Shown: piece after piece, positions 17,643 to 31,830 of the stretch
Position numbering within the stretch: the stretch's first letter is position 1
How the letters are laid out: each line of letters begins with the position of its first letter
NCBI RefSeq assembly: GCF_047495875.1
Contig: NC_092460.1
Span: 5,322,520-5,386,519, forward strand
Direction: 5' to 3'
DNA length: 64,000 nucleotides
Origin: Pithys albifrons albifrons
Taxonomy: Eukaryota; Chordata; Aves; Passeriformes; Thamnophilidae
Program-made: the position numbers and the translations under genes
Notes under the pieces: generated by a model
What the model was told of the DNA's origin: nothing
Seen by the model: only the letters and a program-made list of their open reading frames with translations
Databases searched by the model: none

Positions 17643-19412
17643 CCTTATTAGTAAAATTATGTGTTTAGGAGCTAAAATCCTGTCCCAAAAGAAAAGTGTC
17701 TGTTAAATCAGGTTCATCTTTTCACCAAGCCAATTCTTGAGAAACACAGTTCCATTTCTATCTCTTTAAGGTCAGTATCAGGTTAATTCAGAGACTGAAA
17801 TACACTTTTTTCCTGCAGCACTTTAAATGTATTAGTAAAGAAGTCTTAATTGTACTGTTTTATATTCTTATTTTCCAGACATCACCACATAAAGTGGGCA
17901 AATTCTGAAATTGCACAGTAAATGTGGATGAGGCAGTCTTTGCCAGGCTTCTTGTCATGCAGTAAGCAGGAGGGATGCAGACTACCCTGAACATTGACTG
18001 CAAGGACTCTGTGCACCAGAAGAGTGCAGAGTACCATTCCCTGCATGGAAGCAAAGAGCCATTGCTGGGGTCCCTGTGAAATGAGAAAAGAAGAAAAGCA
18101 CAAAGATATCCAAGTCCTTTCTAATTTAATGGGCCACAATCCAAAGGCATTTCAGAGAAAGGATTCCAGAACAATCTCATCCCTCAGTTAAAAAAATAAA
18201 ATATTTTTAAAAATAGCTTAACTATCCTGAAAGTTCTCTTTTTCGCAGTTCATTGAGTTTTTCTCTCAAATTCCAGGACAGCTGCACTTTGCATCTTAGA
18301 TTAAAGGAAAATTTATTCTTCCTGGCAGGACTGTGCAGCTATTTCTCTGTGTACTCAAAGGGCACTATTTAGAGAGGGAAGCTGGTGGGCCGCTTCCTGC
18401 GTCATGCACCACGTCCCTGAGAGGGCTGTGGGAATCTGTGGGAGCACAGGACTGGGGTAACATGACATCAGATGGCTACTGTCAGCAAATGTAAACCTGT
18501 GCTACAAAATCAATGCTATGTGGTAAGCTGTAAATTTTGGCACCAGATAAAAAAGAAACAGACGCCAGCACTGGCAGACATCTACTCAGCCAGATCTAAC
18601 ACTGCTTAAGCCTAAGGCAAAAAATTCACTGGAGCTACCCTCCAGAGAAGATCAAAATCAGATTATGCCAGAAGTATGATTATATTAATTCTCAAAGCAA
18701 CATGAACCAAACCAAAACAACCACTTGGAGGTAACCTATGTCTTCCCTTCCACACCCCTGTGTTCTTGACTTTTGTCACCGGCTTCCCACATCCCCAGCC
18801 TTGTTCAAGTTTTTATTTCCTTTATTCCTTCCCCTTCTGTTAGTTTTTAAGATTGTGCTTTAGAATTTTTCTCCCCTTAAATTCTATAACATCTTTGCTG
18901 TCATCTAGCTGGGGACTTCTCTCCCGCTGAAATCAGGTTGAGCTGAAGCTGTGATGTCAGAGATAACTGTAATACCAGAGCATCTCTGGACAGAGATGCC
19001 AACATGTGGCATACAATTTCTTACTTGAAGACGACAAGATACGGGAATCTGGAATGCCTCGTTTCTGGAGCCAGGTATAAAGTCCATGGCAACCTTTAAA
19101 ATCAATGGGAATGAGCTACTCATGGCAGCACAGTATATTCCTCTGTTGCAATCCTAACCTGACTTTGAAATAAGAAAAGCAAAACTGTCCTTTGTATTCC
19201 TTCAATGTGACTCCAGCTTCTGTGTTTTTAAATTCATGTTTTTCATTGCAACTACGTACCTTTAGCTCTTCAAAGAAAAACTAATTATACTCTATGGAAC
19301 AATCCAATAACTACTCAATTGCAAGGAAAAGAAGCCATGCTGCAGTTTTGCTTTCTCTTAAGGAAAAAGAATTAGAGTTAACAGGAAAACAAGAAGGAAA
19401 AGACCATTGTAC

Positions 19413-19508
19413 CGTATTTGCCATTTGCAGGGCTGGGTCCACCAAGCCAAGGATTTCTTCATTGTAACTTGACTCCAGACTAATTATGTCATCGATCACA
19501 TCATCCAT
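19413..19508 (-). CDS. MITF: MITF exon 4 (acidic transactivation domain)
   Basis: This exon has 96 bases and 32 codons in phase 0, from [13 protein letters not shown] to [10 protein letters not shown] residues 116-147. The acidic amphipathic [19 protein letters not shown] is the main activation domain of MiT/TFE proteins and recruits CBP/p300. The acceptor is CTGCAG and the donor ACG|GTACAA is weak, with no G at +5. One Val replaces the Met of the human LGLMDP motif. Confidence 0.97.
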
Positions 19509-20818
19509 CTGCAGCAGAAAAGGTGGACAAAGAAAAACAGATTGGTCATCAGAATCACCAGGATACAGAGGCCTGGCAAAGCCCTTCAGCCACACATGGG
19601 CTCTGCAGCACAGCCAAAGGTGCCTGTGCAGTTTTGCAATCCCTCAGCCATGACTCCTGCTATCCAGCCAGGACACTCAGGTCTGGGCAAGGCCAAGGCT
19701 TCATGGTCTAACCCACTCCTCCCACCAGCAGTTTCCCTGCACCACCTGCCCACGGACACACTGTTCCTCTCAGGAACAGCAGAGGAGGAAGCTGCCCATA
19801 GAAGGAGTGATGCTGATGACATGACTCCCTCTCCCTCTACAGCACTGCCTGTCCACCCTTCCCTCTGTGGGGCCAAAATCTGCCCACAGACAGGAAAGCT
19901 GAGCCCCTGATACCTGCAGGGAAGGAGAGGGAGCAAAGGCCTGCTGCTTGTGGGGTGACAGGCTGCCCACCCTTGACAGCAAAATCCATTGGATTCACAT
20001 CCCTCATAAACCCTTCCAGGAATCATCACCCAAGGGCTGCTCAGAGATGATTTTAGGTGGTATAAGACATCTCTTTCTTTTGGGCTGGGCTGGAAGGTGC
20101 CTCCATAAGCTCCTGCATGGTCAGGAGAAACTGTCCTCCAAAGCACCCAGGCAAGTGCTCCCAGTAGTTCTGCAGGACCATTTGCTTTTTGGTCATTGTA
20201 AAAAAGGAAGCTTAAATGATAGAGATCTACAAAATCAATGCATAATAGTATTGGTAGAAATTGTAGTATATGGGATTTTTGCATCAGCTTCAGAAAGTGT
20301 GATCAGAACAAATTACATTGACTGGAAGTGAGGGCAAGAAATGAACTAACATGTAGAGCCCATACCTAAAGTCTTGTTAATGTTTTTGGTAAGAAATAAA
20401 AAATCCTTAGTTTTAAAAAAATATATATAAAAGGATGACTACTGAAGATGAATTACCACAGATGGATTAAAGCCTTCTCACCTAACTTTTTAAAATGCAA
20501 GTGTGATCTGCATAGAAACGTGGAATCAGAAGCTATCAGGGCAAGAACACAGTCCTGGAAAATCTAATTAGAAGAGGTTTCCTGAAGTGAGACCTTAAAG
20601 CTATAGCTTACAGTGGTAGGACAGCATGAGCCCTTTTTGGATGTCTCCATGCTTTTGACATCCATGCTAATAAACAGTGCTGTTGTTTTGTATCTTAATA
20701 CATTTAATGTTCAACTCCTTAAAGACACTATAGGGCAAGTTTATTTTTCAACATAACATCAGAGAAACATGCTCATTAGAAAGGGGACCTGTGCTCCACC
20801 TCCTGTGTCATCCAGTAC
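19509..20818 (-). other. MITF: MITF intron 3
   Basis: It contains the longest open frame of the window (19586-20284, minus strand, 232 codons). The stretch is GC-rich and the translation shows no known domain, so I treat it as chance. Confidence 0.85.
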
Positions 20819-20902
20819 CTGCATGCATGATGCTCGTGAGTGTGTATTCAGAGCCGGGCACTCACTCTCAACCCTGCTTTGCTCTTCAAATTTATAAAAC
20901 CC
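20819..20902 (-). CDS. MITF: MITF exon 3
   Basis: This exon has 84 bases and 28 codons in phase 0, running from [19 protein letters not shown] to SRASCMQ, M residues 88-115. The acceptor CTGCAG is preceded by an unusually long polypyrimidine tract (see the repeat entry). The donor CAG|GTACTG lacks G at +5. Compared with the human sequence as remembered there are only a few changes (for example Ser and Val in EQSRVES). The segment links the N-terminal regulatory part to the acidic activation domain. Confidence 0.96.
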
Positions 20903-23374
<2,472 letters not shown>

Positions 23375-23407
23375 CTGATAATGATTATATTCAAGCATTT
23401 CCAGCAT
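23375..23407 (-). CDS. MITF: MITF exon 1M, coding part (melanocyte-specific first exon)
   Basis: The minus strand reads ATG and eleven codons, MLEMLEYNHYQ, followed by a good donor (CAG|GTGAGTT). This peptide is the hallmark of the melanocyte isoform M and is identical to the mammalian one as I remember it. It splices in phase 0 to exon 2, only 1128 bases downstream. With exons 2-9 it gives 413 residues, or 419 with the 6a insert. It is too short to appear as an ordinary open reading frame and was found by reading the sequence. M-MITF drives pigment-cell fate and melanin-synthesis genes from the nucleus. It lacks the Rag-binding exon 1B1b, so it is less tied to lysosomal nutrient signalling. 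Confidence 0.97.
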
Positions 23408-23800
23408 GCTACTGAGAGGTTGCAAGAGAAGCGACTACAATATCCTTTGCTTTATGCTACTCCAGTTTGAGGGATTCACATATGGAAGCACCATAAACAC
23501 GCTACCCCAAATCAGCAGAAGAAACTTGATGGCCACTGCTCAGACTTATAGTAACCTACACTAATTAGCCATGCAAGTGGAGAAACAAACAGTTCACACA
23601 AGGGCTCTTCACGGAAGTTATGCAAGTTTAAGTTAAGCTCTAAGTATTGGTATTTTTTTCCCCCTGGCTTTGATGTCATGCTTTTTCATAAACATAAAAG
23701 GACCTTTTAAGTGATGGGCTATCAAAGTCAGATTGACAGTTTGCTCAAGGCTAATTCACTATTCAGCTTTCGTTCCAGTCTTACTAACAGACAATGGTAG
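23408..23800 (-). promoter_or_regulatory. MITF: MITF-M melanocyte promoter and 5' UTR
   Basis: Going upstream from the 1M ATG, the minus strand has a TATA-like ACTATAAGT (23544-23552), which puts the start near 23515 and a leader of about 105 bases. Farther up is a CRE-like TGACATCA (23671-23678) overlapping a LEF/TCF motif ATCAAAG (23668-23674). A second LEF/TCF motif CTTTGAT lies at 23721-23727, and a SOX-type CCATTGT at 23791-23797. Order and spacing match the mammalian M promoter, which is driven by CREB, LEF1, PAX3 and SOX10. The motifs are seen directly; their use in this species is inferred. Confidence 0.8.
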
Positions 23801-26800
23801 TTTTCTTTAGCAGTAAGGTTAAAAGTTTTTAAGGACAGAGTAAGAAATAACTGAACAAATGCCCTAGGAACTTAACGCACATCCCCTGGCTGTGGGGTGT
23901 GTTGGATAAATCCATGGGCTACACAGACCTCAGCTTCCAGGTCCAGCCGCTGGTCCACCCAGGACCAGCAGTGGAACATGAAGCACTTATAAAAGCTCTA
24001 CCCTGTCCTCAGCCCCACTGGTGCTTCAAAACCATTAACTGTCTCAATCTAGGGATGAAAGAAGTTTTCCAGTTCAGGAATGGTTGACAGTGGGATAAAG
24101 TATGTTCCAAATGCACTTATCTGCAAGGGGCCACAGTCCAAAACTTACTTTTTTCTTCTATCCAACACCTTGATAGAAGTCTGTACTCAAGCATAGCCAT
24201 AGAAACCACTCAATTGGCATTATTTTCCAAAGTCTCTGCTCACAGGGAAGCACATTAAGATGGTATTTCTAGAGAGTTTAATCTGCTCTGTTGCATTAAA
24301 TCACAAAACAACACAATACCAAAGCCTGCTGTGATAAGTACAATACTTACTTTGTCAGTACTAAACTGCAATATCAATTTTTCTATTCCCAGTGCTAAGA
24401 GCTACACTATCCAGATAAATCTATTTTTCACTAAATTTTCAACTTAGAAGTAAATAAATTTATTAGTAAATGAGTTATTTTTGTAACACTTATCTTTGGC
24501 TATGTTATTTTAAAAACAAGCCCTACTCATCTGACAGAATCTGCACATTCCTTTTCCTCCACAGGCATCAGATACAACAGCTGTTCTCCATCGCAGGATG
24601 GAGAAAAGCATCTCCTCTCTGCACCCAACTCCTACCCACCCTCCACGCTCCCAGGAGAGAGACAAGCAAAATTCCAAGATCTACATCTCAGCTCTACATC
24701 ATCAAATGCTACATTATTTATACCATATACTAACACACTGAACTCACTCCACTACCTGTCAAGTTTTGAAACACACACTGCCTAATTGACACAGGATTTT
24801 TGTTGGCAAAGCACAAATTTATTTCACAAGAACATACTCTCCCTGTGATTTTGTTGTACTATACTACATTAGAATATTTTGAGTTATTTTGCTACTCAAT
24901 TATGTATTTATTTTCTTTGAAAGGGCTGTGCTGCCTCCAGCATGCCAAGGAAGGCAAGAGAAAAAAACGTGACTCCAGGTGTCATAATCTCACACAAGTC
25001 CAGTAGTGAACCAAAGGACACAGAGCGCTGTCTCCTTCTGTCATTAAATTGCTCCAAAGTGATGTAAAGAAGATATTCAGGGACTTAACACTTTCTTTTA
25101 ATCCACAGCTGGTCAAACATACATTCACATTTAAATACAAGAACATACAATTATTTTTCAAATGGAGGAGAATGCAATATAAAAATTCCCACCCCTCAAC
25201 AAGGGACAGGAGTTCCCACAGGACTGAAACTGCTTTGCACGTGTTCCTTCTTGGACAGAAGTACCAGTTTCAACTACCCTCACTCTGGCCAAGCAGAGGT
25301 TCAACAGGCTACACAAAGGCATCTGAGAAACTTGAGTTTGATTCTCTGTTGTGTCACTGGCTGCTCTCTTGAGCTGCCTTAGGAGCTCCATTGCGGAAAT
25401 GTGGTGGGGACTGCCTTTATGAACTCTGCTGCTTGTTAAGACTAGCTCTGTCTTTGGCCTAGAGCATCCTTTTCTACAGTCCCTACATCAAAGACAGCCC
25501 AAATGTGCCTACTTGGGCAAATGCCCCAAGATGCACCAGTCACAGCCAGCCTGTAGATAAACCATAAAGTAGTCTTCCTTTTTCACAAAATATCTCACGA
25601 GCAAAGAGCTGCAAAATAACCCTACAATGAAATTCCACTACCCTGAACTGGAAACCATGAATAAAAGCTTTGACTTAAGATCTAATTTTGGTCCTCAGCC
25701 CCTTCCAGCCTTTTGGGTGAAGAATAGTTCTTGTTGTTCTTCCAAATTCATAAGACACAAAGCAAAAGATGGCAAATTATTGGTTTGGATACACTTCCTA
25801 AAAAATGTGACTGAATGAGGACATGAAAGAAAAAATAAAACAACTTGAAACCAAATCCTCTGGTTCTCTCACCCATCTATCTCCAGGAATCTCAACCAAA
25901 GCTCTGCTGTATCATTACTAAACTGAGTAGAACATTTGTGTTTGGGCATTTTGGTATTGACAAGCAAGAAGTAGTGTAATATCACATGCAGAACTTCAGA
26001 AATGAGCAAGACAAGATGGCAAAATAAGCTAAATTTATCACACAATAGTAACACAAGAATGTGGCTACAAGGAAGCACAGATCAAGGATATCCAAGTGGC
26101 AGCCCACAGCTTGGAGTCAGCACAGAAAGACCCACAAGGTGACTGTACTTTCAATTTCTACTCGGGTGCATTTTCAATTTGCTTGGATAATCAGTGTTCT
26201 GCCTATTTGAGTAACACAGAACACTGCCTTAGAAATAGAGCCCCAAAACTGTTTTCATCCCAGAACTGCCTGCAATGCCAGCTCAGCAGCATCTCTGCTT
26301 AGGCCCTACAAGGCTGAGCTGGGCTGGAAAAGTTTTGGATGGAGTCATGCTGATTACTCAGAACTCTCCTCTCACACTTTGGACTATCCTGAAGAACCAC
26401 ATTATCTCAAACTGGGGAAAGGCTTTCTCATATCTTCACTAATCTTGAAATCTGACTGCTAATTCCAGGCATACAGCCAGTTCAAGTATCTGAGTAGAAG
26501 AAAAAACATCTCTTGCAAAGGTACCTGTTTTCTTTCACATCACAGAAACAACAGAAATAACCTGTACACATAGAACAGATTTTCCAAGCCCTTAGGTCTA
26601 GAGTCCATCAAGCAAACATTTAGTCAATGACTTTGACTAGCTTTAAGCATACACACCGTATCAGTGGGGATTTTGGGTGTACTTCAGACTACGTTCTTCA
26701 AAATCCTTATTATATTACACATCAGTGACAGAACCTCTGAGTAGACCCACATATTTCCTTCAGTTTTCAAAATTAAAAGCCTTTCCCGCTACAGTGATCA

Positions 26801-27253
26801 GGGGCTCAGGAATTTAAACACAAAGCATAGCTGTGTGCTTAAGCACAAATCACACGGCTCAAGCAGTTCCTCTGCATGAAGCCAACACAAACAACTGAAA
26901 CAATACTGCTGATACTAACTCCTCTGGTCAAGTCTTGCTGGGAATCACTCAGACTTAATTTCCTAACAACTCGCTTATGATGGCAAGAACTTGGAACAGT
27001 GCTACACAGGACCAGAGCAATGCATCAACACTCCCAGCAGGTATGCACAGACCAAATCTCTTCTGCAGAGGCACCCAGGAGTTCACTCTTGGGTAGGAAC
27101 AAGCCAGAAAAGCCTAATGGTTTGGTAAATACATTTTGCACAGTGTAATCCAGAAACTAAATGGCTAATGATAAAAATAACAGGGAATTACACCAGAATA
27201 AAATCTTCAATTACCTGTGGCACTACTACCAATCATCCTCTAGGAAAACTTCA

Positions 27254-27320
27254 AGATCATAGAATCATAGAAATATTTAGGTGGGAAAAGACCTTGAAGA
27301 TCATCAAGTTCAACCATCCT
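27254..27320 (-). mobile_element. CR1 LINE 3' tail fragment
   Basis: It has GATCATAGAATCATAGAAAT and then AAAGACCTTGAAGATCATC, a diverged CR1 tail pointing to the minus strand. Confidence 0.8.
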
Positions 27321-30300
27321 TGGAAGTTGATTAGTTGCAGTAGGATCAAGCTTTGAGCCACTGGTACATCTGGATGAAGGTGACCAAGCTAAGTTAGTTG
27401 GTCTTTGTTACTGATATACTCATGAATTTGTCCTTGCATAGGTTTGATTTCTTTGCAATGGGTAACCTCTGGAAGCAAGAACAAACACAGTGTATCTTGT
27501 GTTAAGAGTATTTCTTCAAGGTGAAACACTGAGTATTGGTTTTTCCATCTCAATCATGACTTAAAATTACAGTGTCTTAGTTATCATATCTCCAAGTACC
27601 ACTGCTTTCAAAGCAAAGCTGAAAATGCCCCAAATCCTCTGTTGGTGCAACACAAATGACTAAAGGCCATCACAATGCCAGCAGCTCCAGGCTGTATCAC
27701 TGCCCTGGCCCCCAAGAGCTGGGATGGAGCACATTCTCATTCCCAAAACCACACGGAAGGAGATTTTTCTCACCAAAATCATCACTGAAACTTCCTCTGA
27801 CAGTAAACCACTCAATGCTTCATTTAAGCTGAGAGAGGCTCGGGCACAGGGACATGCCAGGGGATGGTGAACCAAGGGGGAAGAAGACTTCTCCCCATCC
27901 CATTCCCACTTTTTTTTTAATTAAAAAGACCATTTGTTCCAAGTAAATTGCCTTAGGACTTACAGTTACAATTACAAATAAAATACTTTTTCGTCAGCTT
28001 TCTTGGTTCAATAGAACTTTTTGTTGCTTAGACAGCTAAAAGTCATGGGATTTTCAAGAAAGGTTAAAATTCTGTGGCATTTAACAATTAATGGTACCCA
28101 AAGAAAAATTATATGAAACCACAGCCACTGAAGTGTTCTGCAAGCTTCAGCTGGGTCCACTGCAGCAGAAAGCCAGTTCAACTCACCAGTCCTGGGCTTC
28201 AAAGCTCCTTTTCAAAGTTGTTTTAATCTATTACTTTCAAGAATGAAAACAGCAGCAGCAACAAGTTGTTTTCTAAGACTTAGAATAAAAACAGGAAGCT
28301 GCATAAATAGGTATCTGTCCTTTGATGCGAGGGGAAAAAGAATTAAGGAATATGATATATGAGAAAGAAAATCAATTAGTGCTACTTATAGTAAGTGATT
28401 TATTCTCATAAAGTTTTCCAATCCAGATTCAAGATTCTGCAAATCATATTCACCACAGATTGGTCCACTAAGTCTGAAAAACCTACAGACCATAAAACCC
28501 CTTTAACTACTTCATTAAATATCGATCATGATTTTCACTGTGATGCCAGGAAATACCCTCCTACCACCCAACTCGGACCAATCCAAATAACCAGCCAGAC
28601 AATGGTTTAACTCATCCTCAATGACATTTTCCCACATGCTGCATTCAAACATTAAACAACGGGATCACATTTCTACCCCTAAGGATGTCAGTGGTCTGAA
28701 GTAGCTTCACATGAGAAATTCAGTCCTCTTGCTTTCTGAAAACTTTCCACTGCTCTAAGATGGAAGAGCCACCTCATTTGTAATGTCATCAATTTTAAGT
28801 TTATTGGGCTGTGATAGATCATTGCCCATAGGGCCACTGTGAATTCAGTAACAGATAAACCCAGTCAGTAACTTCTCCAGCTGCCATTCTCCCCTTAACC
28901 CCAACATTTCTACAGCACATTTGCGTCTCTTTCTTTTAGCCCATTTCCCAGAAAAAATGGCCAGAACAACACTGACTAGAAAGCCCAAGAGCAATAAAAA
29001 GGCAAAGAGTAACTACTACTGACTGGGGAATGAAAAGCAGGATGACTTGATTCCATCATTTTACTTTGGGACATGGCAAAGACAAGGAAACTACATCAAG
29101 TAGCACAACAAAACTCCCTGATTACCTAATTCACCCAAAGATCCTCTGAACTTCAGAACAAAAGCAGATATGAGAACGTTATTTAAGAACTGGCATCACA
29201 ACTGCAGTTTAAGTGTATCCAACAGTCATCTCCAAGCACATAGTTATAAAAAAGAAATGGCACATTGCACAGAATGAACATTGTTTACACAACCAGGGGT
29301 TGCTTAGTCCATCATCAAATTCCTCTGTGTAATGTGACTTTTCATCCCAGGGAAAGACATGAAGCAAACAAGAACAAAGTTTTGGTGGGTTAGTATTTAA
29401 AAACTGTTCTTTAGCTATAGAAGCACATGACAACTGTACCTAAGGAAATCAAAGAGAGGTTAGCCAAATTTGCTTAAGGAGATAGCAATTGATGTAATTT
29501 GCAGGTCAGTAGCATGCATAGCTGCCATTCCACAAGTCTGCCTTTCAGAAGGATCAGGTCTTTTGAAGTCCAGCTTTTTTGAGGTTTTTTTGTTTTTCTT
29601 TTTTTTTGTTAGGAAACCATCATTTGAGCTGTTTACTTCCCAACACACATGCCATAAATTTTTATTTTATACAGCTACTGATACCAAAATGCACTACAAC
29701 ATTTTAGGACAGACAAGGAATTGACTCCATAAAGTGTCAGACACAAATCTTTTGCAATGATTTCACCTACCCCAGGAGCTTCTGAGCGTAAATATTTTAT
29801 GACTTAACAGGCAAAAACATCAGCCACACAGCTGCATCTGACAGGCAAGTTTGAATTACGGTACTGCCATGGTGAACAGCTTAATTCAAGCACCAAATAT
29901 TTACGTCCACTTCTGCTATCCTCCTCCCTCAGAAGGAAGCTGGGCAGCACTTTCATCAGCACTAGAGGGTTTGAGATTGCTCATGGTAGCACACGAATGG
30001 CTCCGCCTTACAGGAATTGTCAAAGATAGACATAAAGTTCCTTCCAAAGCTCTTGCAAGACTTGGCTTAGAGATGTGAACTCAGGAAGGAGCAGAGTCAC
30101 AGGACTACAGATACGTCAGCTGCCTGAAAGCCCAAAACCAGTTCGGGAACATGGTCTGGAGCCACCTGTGCTCCCACCTTCCCCTTGCAAAGCCTTTACA
30201 GCCTAAGCACAATCACCCAACCCCTCCTACAGCCCAAGCAACAGCAACAGAAGATTCACCAGACCACTCTAACACAATTTACCATCAACTTGAAAGAGTC

Positions 30301-31732
30301 ACATTAGAGCAGTAAAAGTATTGGTCCAACTTTATCTTCCTCCTGAGGTTGCCAAGCACAGCAGGAGCCAGTGCCAGCTTTGACTGGCAGTCACGTACTA
30401 AGAGCCTGAGCAGGACTGTCAGTGACATTTAACAGGGTTTACTGACCCAGCCACCATTCCAGCCTGCAGTAACCCCTGCTAGACCTGAACAACAGAGTCT
30501 AACTTCCAGGTCTCCAGTGCACTCCAAAATGGCTGGAAAAAAACAGTGTCTTAAAGACTTCACTGCATTTTCCACAGAATACCCATCCTTGACAGGTCAG
30601 TCTACTGCTTAAATCACACCAGCCTTCACATGTGCACACGATCTGGAGATTCTGGGTGGATTTCTAGAGCCCAAGCCCAAGACAGCATGCACTTTGCTAT
30701 ACAAAAGGAGTAATGTAAGGTTTTTCCTTACTTTCCTGCAGTGCCCTGAGGATGCAGTTTCCACAGGTAAGAAGAGGCATCCTTCTCCACACCTGTTTTT
30801 CCTCAGGTTGTTCATCATCACTCATTCCTCAAATGTAAAGAACACAGGTGGGACTGGGTGAAAATAATGGCATCTTCCATAGAAAATGAATAAAGGAGAA
30901 ACAGAAATCAGTTTTATACAAGATGTTGGGTAAAAATTAACCAGGGCTAAGCTTAAAACAGTGGGAAAGAGAGCACACACTGACTAAAATAAAATTCCTT
31001 ATTATCACCTTCCTATAGATGCAGTTACCCACGTGTAAATGGGATAGGTTGTTTTCTTGTTCAGACTTTAATACATAAAATTCAAGTAACTTCCAAGTCT
31101 CCATGCCAAAATCAATTTTAATGTAGTAAATCTACTTTGCCCCTGCATGAACTTCTCTTAAAGTGTCATGCAACACTGGCTTTTCCCAGGTGAAAATTAA
31201 GTTAAAATAGGCTATTTTACCCAAACTGTAAATAAAGAGTAAGAGTGGGAAAAACACCCAAGCTATTATTTTCATAAATTTTAAAACTTCATACCCTGAA
31301 CCCTGGTCTCATTTGTCACTGCAAGGTCTGTGAAGGGTTGCTCCGATTCATAGCATATGGACACAGATCTGAGCCAAGATAACTTCCAGTGTTGAGGAAT
31401 GTAATTGTTGGCACTTTGGGGCTAAGCAAGAAGAGAGTTCGATTTACAAATTTTTCAAATCCACAGTGTTAACTTCTGAGAAAGAACTGGTGTTCAGAAT
31501 ATTGCCCGTGGGCTACCAAAGTATTTATTTACACAACTTCAACATTCAGTACCAAAAACAAGAGAGGGAAAGAGATGTAAAGATGGCACCAGATCAAAAT
31601 ATATCAAACACTCAGTTGTACACTTCTCTTTTTTTAAATGGAAGCTATTTTGTAAACTCAGATGCAACTCTTGGGTTATTACAGAAAAAATCACTTCACT
31701 TTGGGGGCACATTGTACATTAGAAGGACATCT

Positions 31733-31830
31733 TGGAATAGAGTTTGGGGTGAAGGGACCTTGAAAGATCATCTAGTCCAACCTCTACATCTTGTTCAATA
31801 TCTGTCCAAAGACACCTACTCCTGTGGCTT
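31733..31830 (-). mobile_element. CR1 LINE 3' tail fragment
   Basis: The core GGGACCTTGAAAGATCATC is followed by TAGTCCAACC and the diverged CR1 body. The terminal ATTCTATG-type repeats are mostly lost. It points to the minus strand. Confidence 0.75.
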
